Assembly (NCBI RefSeq): GCF_001686985.1
Contig: NZ_CP015322.1
Coordinates: forward strand, 434,001-498,000
Reading direction: 5' to 3'
DNA length: 64,000 bases
Origin: Mesorhizobium amorphae CCNWGS0123
GTDB taxonomy: Bacteria > Pseudomonadota > Alphaproteobacteria > Rhizobiales > Rhizobiaceae
Shown: piece after piece, positions 27,900-37,481 of the stretch
Position numbering within the stretch: position 1 is the first letter of the stretch
Layout: each line of letters begins with the position of its first letter
Notes under the pieces: model-generated
The model's input: only the letters and a program-made list of their open reading frames with translations
What the model was told of the DNA's origin: nothing
The model's database searches: none
Made by a program: the position numbers and the translations under genes

Positions 27900-28397
27900 T
27901 CAGTCCTCGTCCTCGAACGACGGTTTCTTTTCGGCGACACCGGCCTCTGCCAGCACCTTGCGCAACCAAGGGGGAGGACACGTCCTCAGCATCATCTGCG
28001 TGCGCAACAGCACCTCCTGGATGGTCTGGGGCTGCGGCACTTTGATCGGATGGATTTTTGCCGAAACAACCCTGGCTGCCGAGGGTCCGCCGATAGCCAG
28101 ACAAAACAGGAGATGACAGCCCCTCAGCGCCTCGACTTTCGGGGTGATGCGATCATCGCCGTCAGTCCGATGCTCCCCGCTCTCATCGGAAACATCATCG
28201 AAGGCCACGGCTTCCACGAGACTCCACTCCTCGCGCGTGACGTCGTAGACAGCAAAGCGCCTGGCCGACCCGAAATGGGCGTTGAGGCTCTTCATGTCTT
28301 GCGTGGCGATCGCCACGCGCAAGGCGCCGACTTGCCGTTCCGGCACCGGTGCGTGGACCTCGTCAGTGACGAGTGAGAGGCGACGAACGGAGCTCAT
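27900..28397 (-). CDS. nifX: FeMo-cofactor carrier/assembly protein NifX
   Basis: A 165-residue protein. It has VGALRVAIATQDMKSLNAHF and SARRFAVYDVTREEWSLVEA, the dinitrogenase-cofactor binding fold shared with NifY and the NafY core. It carries cofactor precursors between NifB/NifEN and the apo-enzyme. ATG at 28397 overlaps the end of nifN by about 35 bases. The C-terminal tail is Lys/Glu/Asp-rich. Confidence 0.92.
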   Translation of the reverse strand: MSSVRRLSLVTDEVHAPVPERQVGALRVAIATQDMKSLNAHFGSARRFAVYDVTREEWSLVEAVAFDDVSDESGEHRTDGDDRITPKVEALRGCHLLFCLAIGGPSAARVVSAKIHPIKVPQPQTIQEVLLRTQMMLRTCPPPWLRKVLAEAGVAEKKPSFEDED

Positions 28398-29745
28398 CTG
28401 GCATGTCTCGCATACGGAGTGGATCAAGCGCCTCAGGCGTCGGCGCGTGCCGGTTGGCCTGGAAGATGTTGGCAACCTCGAAGATCAGGTCCCGAGTCCC
28501 CTGATAGAGGATTGTGAGCTTGTGCTGGCTGCCGAGCCGGTCGAAGATCGGGAAGCCGACGTGCATGAGCGGGATGCCAAGGCGCTGCGCCGCCTGGCGG
28601 CCGTGGGAATGAGTAACGAGAAGATCAGCGTCGGCGCCAAGCGCTTCCAAATCGCCGAGATCGCCGACTTGAACCGACTCCGCCGGTATTTTCTGCAGAA
28701 TTTTCGACATGTCGGTCGTGACGACCGCCGCCGCGATGTCGGAGCCCATGTCGGTGAAGAAGGTCGCGAGTTGGTAGAGTTGGTCTGGTTCAGCAGCGAT
28801 CGCAATTTTCTTGCCTCCGAAATGGAAATGTCCGTCGAGCAACGCATCCTGCAATTGCGCCCGGCGCCGGCGCACCCCCGCCGGCACGGTCGCGCCTGAA
28901 ATCGCAGATATCAGCGAGACGAACCGGTCGGCGCCCCGCAATCCCGTCAGCGACTGGAATAGCACGTAGGGCACGCCGGTCACCCTCTGCAGCACCTCCG
29001 CCGGGCGCCGCATATGCTCCCCGATGACGATGCATTGTGCGGCCGTGCCAAGCTCGCGGATATCCTCGACGCTGGTACCGCCATAGGTGGTCGTGATCCA
29101 GCGGTCGGGCACCGTGCCGTCGAGCGAGCCGGAGATGTCGGGCAGGATCACCGGCTTGAGCCCAAAGCTTTCAACCATCTCGCGCAAATGCTCGATGTCA
29201 GCCACAGTGAGGTGCCAGCCGGGCAGGATTGCGATCTTCTTTGATTGCCGCGCCTGCTGGCCTGGCCGTGTAATCCCTTCGATCATCGCGGTGACGGCTT
29301 TGGCCCAGCCCTCTTCGATCGCGCCGTCGAAATCCGGCGTGTTGGCCAGCACCACCTCCGTACCCGCGATGTCTTCCGCGCGCTTCAGCTTGATGGTGGC
29401 GATTTCTTCAGCACAATCTTCGCCACGGGTTTCTACGAGCGCCGTCGTGCAGACCCCGATCAGCGTTGGCTTTGTGCGGGCCTTGAGGTTGAGGATCGCT
29501 TCTTCCAGACGGTCCGCCCCGCCGAGGATGGTCGCCACCTCGTCCATCGCCGTTGTCTGCAAGGGGATGGCTTCCTTGAAATGCCGCACGAAAAGCACGA
29601 GCGCGAGGCTGGTGCAGCCCTGGCTGCCGTGGAACAACGGCATCGCACCATCGACCCCAAGAAAGGCCAAGGCGGCGCCGAGCGGCTGTGACGACTTCAG
29701 CGGATTGACCGCCGCCGCTTTGGTCTGGGGAAGGATGCGGACCAT
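28363..29745 (-). CDS. nifN: Nitrogenase FeMo-cofactor scaffold subunit NifN
   Basis: A 460-residue protein starting MVRILPQTKAAAVNPLKSSQ, with LFHGSQGCTSLALVLFVRHF and IGVCTTALVETRGEDCAEEI, the cysteine contexts of NifN. With NifE it forms the scaffold where NifB-cofactor is matured. It begins 10 bases after the nifE stop. The length is normal for the family. Confidence 0.96.
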   Translation of the reverse strand: MVRILPQTKAAAVNPLKSSQPLGAALAFLGVDGAMPLFHGSQGCTSLALVLFVRHFKEAIPLQTTAMDEVATILGGADRLEEAILNLKARTKPTLIGVCTTALVETRGEDCAEEIATIKLKRAEDIAGTEVVLANTPDFDGAIEEGWAKAVTAMIEGITRPGQQARQSKKIAILPGWHLTVADIEHLREMVESFGLKPVILPDISGSLDGTVPDRWITTTYGGTSVEDIRELGTAAQCIVIGEHMRRPAEVLQRVTGVPYVLFQSLTGLRGADRFVSLISAISGATVPAGVRRRRAQLQDALLDGHFHFGGKKIAIAAEPDQLYQLATFFTDMGSDIAAAVVTTDMSKILQKIPAESVQVGDLGDLEALGADADLLVTHSHGRQAAQRLGIPLMHVGFPIFDRLGSQHKLTILYQGTRDLIFEVANIFQANRHAPTPEALDPLRMRDMPDELRSSPLTRH

Positions 29746-29754
29746 CGGCTTTCC

Positions 29755-31245
29755 TCAACACGCGCCGAAGTCGACGGCCGTCGCGCCGGCGAATTTCTTG
29801 AAAGCCTGGACAGTCGCGGTCTCGCTCTTTGTGCTCGGCAGTTCGTCCTTTACCGCAGGCGGGCGATCCCACGGTGCGGGCTCACGCACCTGGCGCCAGA
29901 TCGGGTTATGAATGGCGAGGTCGATCTGGCGCACGAGTTCCACCATGCCGTCATAGCCGGCATAAGGGTGTTGGCGCTCCTGGTTGATGTCGAGCCAGGG
30001 TGTCTTGGCTTTCAGCGCGATGAATTGCGTGCGCCCGCCCGACAGCATGATATCGGCCTTGTGTTCTGACAGCATGGCGTAAAGCTCGCGCGCTGCCATC
30101 TGCTCGAACATGTGGTTGTCGTCCTTGAGTATCTGTTTGATACGCTCCTTGTCTTTGGCCGTGGATTTCTTGACCGAGGTGCCGACGATCTCGATGCCGA
30201 TTTCCATCAGCGCATGGACGATTGACCAGGACTTCACACCGCCGGTGTTGAGCAGCACGCGCTTGCCTTGGAGCCTCGGCCGGTAGGCTGCGAGCTTCTT
30301 CCACGCAATCCCCTCCTCCAGTGCGATCAGCGTCTCTGTGCGGTCAAGGATCTCTGGATCGGCTCCCTTCTTCACGAGCAGGTGAGAGATCTGCCGGAGC
30401 GCTTCGGAGGTGTCGGTTATGCCGTAGAAGGAGCCCTCGAAGAATGGGATCTCCCAGCGCTCCTCCATCTTGCGGGCGAGATTGATGAGCGCGCTCGAGC
30501 ACACCATCATCGCCGCCCGCGCGCGGTGCGCCGTGGCAACGTCGCGGTAACGCGCGTCGCCCGGAATGCAGGCGCGCACCCGGATGCCAAGCCGGTCAAG
30601 GAGCGGCTTCACCAGCCAGAACTCGCCCGCGAGATTGAATTCGCCAAGGATATTGATGTCGTAAGGGCCGGCGTCGTCGGGCTCCACCGTGCCGATGACA
30701 TGATCGAGCAACGCCTCGCCGGCAAGCTTGTTGCCAAGATTCTTGGAGCCGACGAAGCCTGGTGCATCGACCGGGACAACGGCCAAGCCGAATTTTTCCG
30801 CTGCGCGCTTGCAGACGGCCTCAATGTCCTCGCCGATCAGCGCCGTCACGCAGGTCGAATAGACGAAGATCGCTGGCGGCCCATACGCTTCCTTGATCTC
30901 GCGGATCGCTTTGAAAAGCTTCCGCTCGCCCTGCCCCATCACCACGTCGAGTTCGGTAAGGTCCGTCGTGAAGCTTGTGCGCCACAGCGTTGGCCCGGAC
31001 GAAGCCGCACCGCGGTTGTCCCAGGAATTGCCCTCGCAGGCGAGCGGCGCATGGACCAGGTGCGCGACGTCGGTGATCGGTTGCAGCACAATCTTGGCGC
31101 CGTCAAAGGCGCAGCCGCCAGCCGCCGCCCCGGGGGTTAGTGGCTTCGAACAGCCCTCTTTGCGCGCCTTGGCATCCTTGCCGCGGTTCTTCTCACAGGC
31201 GGGCTCGTTGAAGACTTCCTGGATTTTGGTACTGAGCGAGGACAT
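29755..31245 (-). CDS. nifE: Nitrogenase FeMo-cofactor scaffold subunit NifE
   Basis: A 496-residue protein. Conserved blocks are CSKPLTPGAAAGGCAFDGAK, VHAPLACEGNSWDNRG and YSTCVTALIGEDIEAVC, with the cluster cysteines, and LSGGRTQFIALKAKTPWLDI. It pairs with NifN. I use ATG at 31245, with GGAG 10 bases upstream; a TTG five codons earlier is possible. It follows nifK in the same operon, with a GC-rich spacer. Confidence 0.95.
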   Translation of the reverse strand: MSSLSTKIQEVFNEPACEKNRGKDAKARKEGCSKPLTPGAAAGGCAFDGAKIVLQPITDVAHLVHAPLACEGNSWDNRGAASSGPTLWRTSFTTDLTELDVVMGQGERKLFKAIREIKEAYGPPAIFVYSTCVTALIGEDIEAVCKRAAEKFGLAVVPVDAPGFVGSKNLGNKLAGEALLDHVIGTVEPDDAGPYDINILGEFNLAGEFWLVKPLLDRLGIRVRACIPGDARYRDVATAHRARAAMMVCSSALINLARKMEERWEIPFFEGSFYGITDTSEALRQISHLLVKKGADPEILDRTETLIALEEGIAWKKLAAYRPRLQGKRVLLNTGGVKSWSIVHALMEIGIEIVGTSVKKSTAKDKERIKQILKDDNHMFEQMAARELYAMLSEHKADIMLSGGRTQFIALKAKTPWLDINQERQHPYAGYDGMVELVRQIDLAIHNPIWRQVREPAPWDRPPAVKDELPSTKSETATVQAFKKFAGATAVDFGAC

Positions 31246-31308
31246 TGCGTCGGTCTCCAAAGTCCATTGGGAGGACGGACGGCGGCGGCGGAAAGCCGGC
31301 CGCCAACC

Positions 31309-32850
31309 TTAGCGGGTGAGGTCATAAGAATAGTCCGTCACGCCCGTCTCGCTTGTCTCGCGATCAAGCTTGTCGAAGATCTTGTCGAGGATCGTCGTCA
31401 GTACGCGCAAGCCGCCTTGGTAGCCCATGAGCGCAAAGCGATGGTGATGGTGCCGGTCGAAGATCGGAAACATCAGCCGGATCAGCGGCGTGCCCGTGTC
31501 GCGCTCCAGGTACTTGCCATGGGAATTGCCGATCAGCAGATCCACCGGCTCGGTGAAGAGCAGCGAGCGCATCGCCCAGAGGTCCTTGCCCGCCCAGACT
31601 TGAGCCTCCTTGCCGAAGGGCGAGGATGCAAGCAGTTGTTTCAACTCGGCTTCCCATGCCGAGGTGCCGTTGGTGGCGAGGCAATGCGTCGGCTCGCCGC
31701 CGGTCTCCATGACGAAGCGGGCCATGGCGTAGACAAAATCCGGATCGCCGTAGATCGCGTACTTCTTGCCGTGTAGCCAGGATTGGCTGTCCGCCATGGC
31801 GTCGACAAGTCGGCCGCGCTCCAGGCGGATTGTCTCGGGGATTTCCTTGCCGGAAATCGCCGAGACCTTCATCAGCAATTCGTCGGTCGCCTGGACGCCG
31901 AGCGGGTAGTGAAACGAGGCCGTCGCCTGCCCGACCTCCTCACAATATTCAAGCGTTTTTCGGGTGTTGTAATGCTGGAGCGAAAGTGTCGCTTCGGCGT
32001 TGAGGGCCTTCTTCACGTCTTCGATCTTCGTGCCGCCGTCGTACATGCGGTATTCGCCGTCCGACGGCGTGTCGAACTGGTCAGAGGCGTCCTGGATGAA
32101 GGTATAGGACACGTCCATCACATCGAGCAGGCGCTTGAGTTCCCGGTTGTTGCCAACGCAAAAGCCGTCGAAGCCCGGAATGATGTTGATGGTTCCACCG
32201 GCTTGCGTTCGCTCCTTGCCTTTCCAGAAGTGCTCCAGAATGCCCTTGACCGTGCCGTCATAGCCGTCGACATGGCTGCCGACGAAGGCCGGCGTGTGGG
32301 CGAAGGGCACATCGAAGTCGCGCGGGACCGAGCCTTCGTCCCTGGCGTTCTCGATGAAGCTGTGCAGGTCGTCGCCAATCACCTCGGCCATGCACGTGGT
32401 CGAGACGGCGATCATTTTCGGGTCGTAGAGTTTATACGTGTTGGCGAGCCCGTCGACCATGTTCTTCAGGCCGCCGAACACTGCCGCGTCCTCCGTCATC
32501 GAGGACGAAACCGCCGAAGCGGGCTCCTTGAAATGGCGCGACAGGTGCGAACGGTAATAGGCCACGCAGCCCTGGCTGCCGTGGACGAAGGACATGGTTC
32601 GCTCGAAGCCCGCGGCCGCGAACACCGCGCCGAGCGGCTGGCAGGCCTTGGCGGGATTCACGACAAGCGCTTCGCGGGCGAGGTTCTTTTCGCGGTATTC
32701 CCACGTCTTGGTGAATTCGCGTTGATCGGTAACGACCTGGTCGGGGTGCGGACACTCGAAATTCAGCTTCTTCTCGGCGAGCATCTGCCTGTACTCTGGC
32801 TCGCGGAACAGGGGAGCGTGGTCGAGAACTTTTTCGGCCGACTGCGGCAT
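31309..32850 (-). CDS. nifK: Nitrogenase MoFe protein beta subunit
   Basis: A 513-residue protein. P-cluster cysteines are seen in NPAKACQPLGAVFAAAGFER, FVHGSQGCVAYYRSHLSRHF and AVSTTCMAEVIGDD. With NifD it makes the alpha2-beta2 MoFe enzyme that reduces N2. ATG at 32850 has GAGGT upstream. Length and motifs are normal. Confidence 0.98.
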   Translation of the reverse strand: MPQSAEKVLDHAPLFREPEYRQMLAEKKLNFECPHPDQVVTDQREFTKTWEYREKNLAREALVVNPAKACQPLGAVFAAAGFERTMSFVHGSQGCVAYYRSHLSRHFKEPASAVSSSMTEDAAVFGGLKNMVDGLANTYKLYDPKMIAVSTTCMAEVIGDDLHSFIENARDEGSVPRDFDVPFAHTPAFVGSHVDGYDGTVKGILEHFWKGKERTQAGGTINIIPGFDGFCVGNNRELKRLLDVMDVSYTFIQDASDQFDTPSDGEYRMYDGGTKIEDVKKALNAEATLSLQHYNTRKTLEYCEEVGQATASFHYPLGVQATDELLMKVSAISGKEIPETIRLERGRLVDAMADSQSWLHGKKYAIYGDPDFVYAMARFVMETGGEPTHCLATNGTSAWEAELKQLLASSPFGKEAQVWAGKDLWAMRSLLFTEPVDLLIGNSHGKYLERDTGTPLIRLMFPIFDRHHHHRFALMGYQGGLRVLTTILDKIFDKLDRETSETGVTDYSYDLTR

Positions 32851-32950
32851 GGTCGTTACCTCTTTTCCATCTGGCCGCGCCATACGGCGGCACAGGGACA
32901 ATCAAGACATTTTCAGGTCTCCCGCGGACACAGGGCCGCAGGCGTTCATC

Positions 32951-32971
32951 GCCTCCCAGCCTTCGGGAGGC
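32951..32971 (-). other. Stem-loop in the nifD-nifK spacer
   Basis: GCCTCCC at 32951-32957 pairs with GGGAGGC at 32965-32971 around a 7-base loop, starting 7 bases after the nifD stop. It has no U-run, so it is more likely an mRNA stabilising or processing hairpin than a terminator. Confidence 0.6.
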
Positions 32972-32977
32972 CAGGTT

Positions 32978-34471
32978 CTATTCGGCTGCGATCGCCGCCG
33001 ACGGCTCGGTTTTTTTCTTCCAAGGGGCGTCGTAGAGGTCCCAGACCGGGTTGTTGATGGCCAGATCCATGTCGCGGGCGAAGATGGCGAAGCCGTCGTA
33101 GCCGTGATACGGGCCGGAATAATCCCAGGAATGCATTTGACGGAACGGTATGCCCATCTTCTGCACCGGGTATTTTTCCTTGATGCCGGAGCCAACGAGA
33201 TCAGGGCGGATCCCCTCGATGAACTTCTCCAGCTCGTAACCGGTCACGTCGTCATAGATCAGCGTGCCCTTCTTCACGTAATGGCCGGTGCGCTGATAAT
33301 CGTCGTTATGGCCAAATTCGTAGCCGGTGCCGACGATCACCATGCCCAGGTCCTCATAGGCCGTTACGACGTGACGGGGGCGCAGTCCGCCGACATAGAG
33401 CATCACGGTCCTGCCTTCGAGGCGCGGCCGGTACTTGGCGATGACCGCATCGACCAGGGGCCGGTATTTGGCGATAACCGCCTCGGCCTTGTCTTCGATT
33501 TCCGGCCCGAAATGCTTGGCTATCTTGCGCAGAGAAGCTTCCGTTTGGGAGGGCCCGAAGAAATTGTACTCCATCCAGTCGATGCCATACTTTTCCTCCA
33601 TGTGCCGGCAGATGTAGTTCATCGACCTGTAGCAATGGATGAGGTTGAGCTTGGCCTTCGGCGCGCGTTCTATCTCGGCGAGCGTGGCGTCGCCCGACCA
33701 GTTGCCGACCACGCGCAGGCCCATCTCCTCGAGCAGGATGCGCGAAGCCCAGGCGTCGCCGCCGATATTGTAGTCGCCGATCACATTGACGTCGAATGGG
33801 CCGGCCTCGAACTCGACGTCCTTCTTCTCGAAGACCCAATCGCGGATCGCATCGTTGGCGATGTGGTGGCCGAGTGATTGCGAAACGCCGCGGAAACCCT
33901 CGCAGCGCACTGGCACGATCGTCTTTTCGTGCTCCTTGGCCTTGTTGCGGGACACCGCTTCGGTGTCGTCGCCGATCAGGCCAATCGGGCATTCGGATTG
34001 CACGCTCATGCCCTTGTTCAGCGGAAACAGTTCCTCAATCTCGTCGATGATCTGTTCCAGCTTCTTGTCTCCGCCGAAGACAATGTCCTTCTCCTGGAAG
34101 TCGGAGGTGAACTGCATTGTACCGAACGTGTTGATGCCCGTCGTACCGACGTAGTAGTTGCGCCGCTGCGACCAGGAATATTGCCCGCAGCCGACCGGAC
34201 CGTGCGAGATATGGACCATATCCTTGACTGGCCCCCAGACCACGCCCTTAGAGCCGGCATAGGCGCAGCCGCGAATGGTCATTACGCCGGGAATCGACTT
34301 GATGTTCGATTTGACGTCGCATTCGGAAACGACCTCGCCAGCCTCGTCTCCGCTCCTTGCGACGCTGAGGTGCTTTTTGCGGCGCTTGGCCGCCTTGTCA
34401 GGATATTGCGACAGCACCTCCTCGATAAGCTTCGCATGCAGAGCACCGTCATTTTCGTATTCGAGGCTCAT
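32978..34471 (-). CDS. nifD: Nitrogenase MoFe protein alpha subunit
   Basis: A 497-residue protein. P-cluster cysteines lie in MTIRGCAYAGSKGVVWGP, HISHGPVGCGQYSW and SVQSECPIGLIGDD. The FeMo-cofactor cysteine is in NLIHCYRSMNYICRHMEEKY and the histidine ligand in PFRQMHSWDYSGPYHGYDGF. ATG at 34471 follows AAAGGGG. It is the second gene of the operon, about 100 bases after nifH. Confidence 0.98.
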   Translation of the reverse strand: MSLEYENDGALHAKLIEEVLSQYPDKAAKRRKKHLSVARSGDEAGEVVSECDVKSNIKSIPGVMTIRGCAYAGSKGVVWGPVKDMVHISHGPVGCGQYSWSQRRNYYVGTTGINTFGTMQFTSDFQEKDIVFGGDKKLEQIIDEIEELFPLNKGMSVQSECPIGLIGDDTEAVSRNKAKEHEKTIVPVRCEGFRGVSQSLGHHIANDAIRDWVFEKKDVEFEAGPFDVNVIGDYNIGGDAWASRILLEEMGLRVVGNWSGDATLAEIERAPKAKLNLIHCYRSMNYICRHMEEKYGIDWMEYNFFGPSQTEASLRKIAKHFGPEIEDKAEAVIAKYRPLVDAVIAKYRPRLEGRTVMLYVGGLRPRHVVTAYEDLGMVIVGTGYEFGHNDDYQRTGHYVKKGTLIYDDVTGYELEKFIEGIRPDLVGSGIKEKYPVQKMGIPFRQMHSWDYSGPYHGYDGFAIFARDMDLAINNPVWDLYDAPWKKKTEPSAAIAAE

Positions 34472-34572
34472 GGGACCCCTTTCAAGGTTCGCATGACGCC
34501 TCACCGACGAGGCGCCGTTGTTCGGAAGGCGCCAGCTCAAGGCCACGCCTCATGTTGGCTTGACAGCCGTCG

Positions 34573-35466
34573 TTACTGCGCGGCCGCCTTCGGCGTTTCC
34601 TTGGCCTGAAGCTCGGCAAGCATCTGCTCCTCGGTCTTCATGATGCCGAAGTCGAGCAGCATGTCCTCGAGCTCCTCCATGGTGATCGGGGTCGGGATGG
34701 TGCCCTGGCCCGAATTGACATGGATCTTCTCGGCCAGTGCGCGGTATTCCCCAGCCTGCTTGCAGTCCGGCGCATACTGGATCACCGACATCTTCCTGAG
34801 TTCGGCGTGCTGGACGATGTTGTCGCGGGGCACGAAGTGGATGAGCTTGGAATTGAGCCTGGAAGCCAGCGCTTCGGCGAGGTCGAGCTCGCGGTCGGTC
34901 TGGCGCTCGTTGCAGATCAGGCCACCCAGCCGCACGCCGCCCGAATGCGCATATTTCAGGATGCCCTTGGCGATGTTGTTGGCGGCGTAGAGCGCCATCA
35001 TCTCGCCCGACATGACGATGTAGATTTCCTGGGCCTTGTTCTCGCGGATCGGCATCGCGAAACCGCCGCACACCACATCCCCGAGCACGTCATAGGAGAC
35101 ATAGTCGACATCGTCATAGGCGCCGTTCTCCTCGAGGAAGTTGATCGAGGTGATGACGCCGCGCCCCGCGCAGCCGACACCCGGCTCGGGACCGCCGGAC
35201 TCCACGCACTTGATGCCTTTATAGCCAATCTTGAGCACGTCCTGGAGTTCGAGGTCTTCCACCGAACCTTCCTGTGCCGCCAGGTGCAGGACCGTATCCT
35301 GTGCCTTCGCATTCAGAATCAGGCGGGTGGAGTCGGCTTTGGGGTCGCAGCCGACGATGAGAATCTTCTGCCCGAGGTCAACAAGTGCGGCGAGTGTATT
35401 TTGGGAGGTGGTGGATTTGCCGATGCCGCCCTTGCCGTAAAAGGCAATCTGACGCAGACGTGCCAT
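34573..35466 (-). CDS. nifH: Nitrogenase iron protein
   Basis: A 297-residue ATPase dimer subunit. The P-loop GKGGIGKST is at residues 11-19; the 4Fe-4S cysteines are in PGVGCAGRGVITS and GDVVCGGFAMP. It feeds electrons one at a time to NifDK. AAGGAAGG precedes the ATG. It is the first gene of the nifHDKENX operon behind a sigma-54 promoter. An internal segment is duplicated as a relic near 22.8 kb. Confidence 0.98.
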   Translation of the reverse strand: MARLRQIAFYGKGGIGKSTTSQNTLAALVDLGQKILIVGCDPKADSTRLILNAKAQDTVLHLAAQEGSVEDLELQDVLKIGYKGIKCVESGGPEPGVGCAGRGVITSINFLEENGAYDDVDYVSYDVLGDVVCGGFAMPIRENKAQEIYIVMSGEMMALYAANNIAKGILKYAHSGGVRLGGLICNERQTDRELDLAEALASRLNSKLIHFVPRDNIVQHAELRKMSVIQYAPDCKQAGEYRALAEKIHVNSGQGTIPTPITMEELEDMLLDFGIMKTEEQMLAELQAKETPKAAAQ

Positions 35467-35505
35467 GTAGCTTTCCTTCCTTCGTTCCTATCAATCGCGG
35501 CTGCC

Positions 35506-35521
35506 CGCAACATGAATGCCG
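35506..35521 (-). promoter_or_regulatory. Sigma-54 (-24/-12) promoter of nifH
   Basis: Minus-strand CGGCATTCATGTTGCG: GG and GC are 10 bases apart and the TTGC core is kept. It lies about 45 bases upstream of the nifH start codon, so the leader is short (start near 35495). Confidence 0.88.
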
Positions 35522-35662
35522 GTCGGCAGCTCTCGCCGCCTCGCACCAAAGGGTTTCAAGACTCGTGCCAATTTGGCTGAGCGAGCCGAAGAGTAGATTT
35601 CGTGATTGCTTTTCAGCTGTTTAGCGTGAGGCGAAACAAGAGATCGGCCAAACAAGCCCCTG

Positions 35663-35678
35663 TGTAGCGGACCCGACA
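35663..35678. promoter_or_regulatory. NifA upstream activator site of nifH
   Basis: TGTAGCGGACCCGACA is an exact TGT-N10-ACA site, about 140 bases upstream of the -24 element, the usual distance for NifA binding. Confidence 0.88.
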
Positions 35679-36283
35679 AAGGCGACAGGACGCGTCGGAT
35701 GGTAACTTGCGACCGCTGTTGACCTCGCCGGAGCCGGCCATCTTCCCCGCGGAACGCCTGTTTTTGCGCGAAACGGGGACCCCGCAGCGAAAGGGATTCT
35801 AAGTCATATACGCTTAATAGCATCACATTGAAATAATTACCATATTTGACTTGCACATGCGGCTATGTGTAGGATTCTGTGTAAATTTCGTGTCGAAAAT
35901 ACCACTGTTACCATAGCCGAAGGGCCAGAGGGCCTTTTCCGCTTTTGGGGCAGAGGCTCCGACCGTTGTCCGGCTAGTGAGGCGGAAATTTGGGCGACAA
36001 CTCCGCATGAGCAGTGGGAAGCGGACTCTCGCAGTTAGGATCGCATGTGCTTGACGGTCGCTTTTTTGTCCCACAGGCGGCTTCTAGTGATCAATCGTCC
36101 CTTGACGAAACGTGGTCGCAGCAGGCCCATGCTGTTGCTCATCGTCTGCCCCAAGGCGAAAGCTGTATCCTCTTATGGGTGGCGGATACCGCTCGGTTGC
36201 TCATTGTTTGCGTTCTATCTTTGTTCTATATGGCTGGCTAGGATAGCGCAATCGTGCCTGGATATCTCTGGAGCTTGAAACCC
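35679..36283. other. Spacer between the nifH control region and the next rightward operon
   Basis: About 600 bases with no supported gene. Short frames on both strands lack family features. The part around 35810-35890 is AT-rich and may hold the promoter of the rightward operon. Confidence 0.45.
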
Positions 36284-37210
36284 ATGCTGTTCAGTCAGCG
36301 TTACTTTCGTCCAATCGAACAAAACAAGCTGGTCGTGGAAATTCCGGAGGCGGCGCGTCGCAAATTGTGGGCGTGGCTTCAGGCAAACAATTCGTCACTG
36401 CATATCCAACGCGACCCAAACGATCGTTGGATTTCCCAATCATCCATTCTGGAGGAAGTGGAGTCCGAATTGCTCGTCGAACATGGTTGGGACCGACTCC
36501 CCGTATCACGTTCTCAGTCTGAACGGCCCGGCGAACTACGTTTGCTGGTTCAGCATGGCAACGCCACGTGGGTTTTTGACACGATCGAGCTGGCCTCCAG
36601 ACAAATGGATGACTCCGACAAGGAAGCACTACGCCAGAAGGTCAACCAGATATTTGAGCTGCATGATTGCCCCTGGCGGCTCTCTGACGGTGAATTTTTC
36701 AAGCTGGACGGCGATTTCATCGGGGCCAGGCTTGCCACAACCGCACACGACGCTCTGACGGCCAATCGGTTTGCAGGCGCGGGCGACGAGTTCGCCAAGG
36801 CCCGGCAGTATCTCGGCGCCGGTGATGTTCGCGAAGCCATCTTCTATTCAGGGCATAGTTTCGAGAGCGTGATGAAGGTTCTTACGGGACTGGACCATGC
36901 CAACGGCGACAAGCTCATCAAGGAACTTGCTCAACAGGGCTTTTTCGATGATCTGCCCGAGGCGGTCAGGAATGGTTTTACCGACCAGGTCCTGAAGGCA
37001 TTGCCTTTTCTGCGCAACAAACTAGGCGGACATGGACAGGGTGCAGCGGTGGTCAACATCCCGACCGTGTACGGAGATCTGGCTATTCAGATTGCCGCCG
37101 CCTTCCATAATTTTCTGATCTCCAAGCATTTGGAGCGCTCGCCGCCGCCCCCGCCAGAACCGTTGCGTGAGCCCGCAGCTCGTGAGTTGGCCGACGAGAT
37201 ACCGTTTTAG
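36284..37210 (+). CDS. AbiJ-like/STM4504-type protein, possible abortive infection gene
   Basis: A 308-residue protein starting MLFSQRYFRPIEQNKLVVEI. The N-terminal part resembles the STM4504/CBY_0614 type domain found at the front of AbiJ-like proteins; the C-terminal half (AGDVREAIFYSGHSFESVMK, then an RNKLGGHGQG motif) looks like a HEPN-type helical domain with an R-x4-6-H core. HEPN domains are often RNases in phage defence. A proline run precedes the C-terminus. GGAG lies 9 bases before the ATG. It leads a three-gene rightward unit. The family call is moderate and the defence role is inference. Confidence 0.6.
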   Translation: MLFSQRYFRPIEQNKLVVEIPEAARRKLWAWLQANNSSLHIQRDPNDRWISQSSILEEVESELLVEHGWDRLPVSRSQSERPGELRLLVQHGNATWVFDTIELASRQMDDSDKEALRQKVNQIFELHDCPWRLSDGEFFKLDGDFIGARLATTAHDALTANRFAGAGDEFAKARQYLGAGDVREAIFYSGHSFESVMKVLTGLDHANGDKLIKELAQQGFFDDLPEAVRNGFTDQVLKALPFLRNKLGGHGQGAAVVNIPTVYGDLAIQIAAAFHNFLISKHLERSPPPPPEPLREPAARELADEIPF

Positions 37211-37220
37211 GGGGAGAAAT

Positions 37221-37481
37221 ATGCGCAGCGCTGGGCAGGTTGTTTTTGTTTCGAGAAACGAGGGCATGATCGTCGTGCACCACGATGACGGTTACGCTGT
37301 CGTGGAATTGATCGGCGATGAAGGCTCTTTCAGTGTTGGTGACCGTTTGGAGGGAGATTGGGACGCACTGGGCGGTGAGCCTCTGTTTGCCGACGGCGAA
37401 ACGCTTGACGCGTATTTTCAGGGCAGTTGGGGTTCGCGCGACGCGGCGGTGCAGATTGCCCGGAACACCGGCGGCGGCTGA
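37221..37481 (+). CDS. Small protein of a possible defence operon
   Basis: An 86-residue protein starting MRSAGQVVFVSRNEGMIVVH, beta-rich and acidic, which could form a small barrel. GGGGAGAAAT directly precedes its ATG, 10 bases after the previous stop. Its stop overlaps the next start (TGATG), so all three genes are translated together. I do not recognise a family. Confidence 0.65.
   Translation: MRSAGQVVFVSRNEGMIVVHHDDGYAVVELIGDEGSFSVGDRLEGDWDALGGEPLFADGETLDAYFQGSWGSRDAAVQIARNTGGG

Noticed and set aside
29087..29911. Long rightward open frame of 274 codons opposite nifN
   Set aside because: It is the mirror of GC-rich nifN coding sequence; no ribosome site and no family resemblance. The minus-strand gene is unmistakable.
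31262..31308. GC-rich inverted repeat between nifK and nifE as a terminator
   Set aside because: The arms pair over only 5-6 bases and no T-run follows, so read-through from nifK to nifE is more likely.
31783..33057. Rightward open frame of 424 codons opposite nifK and the nifD end
   Set aside because: Antisense shadow of nifK and nifD; composition follows the codon pattern of the real genes.
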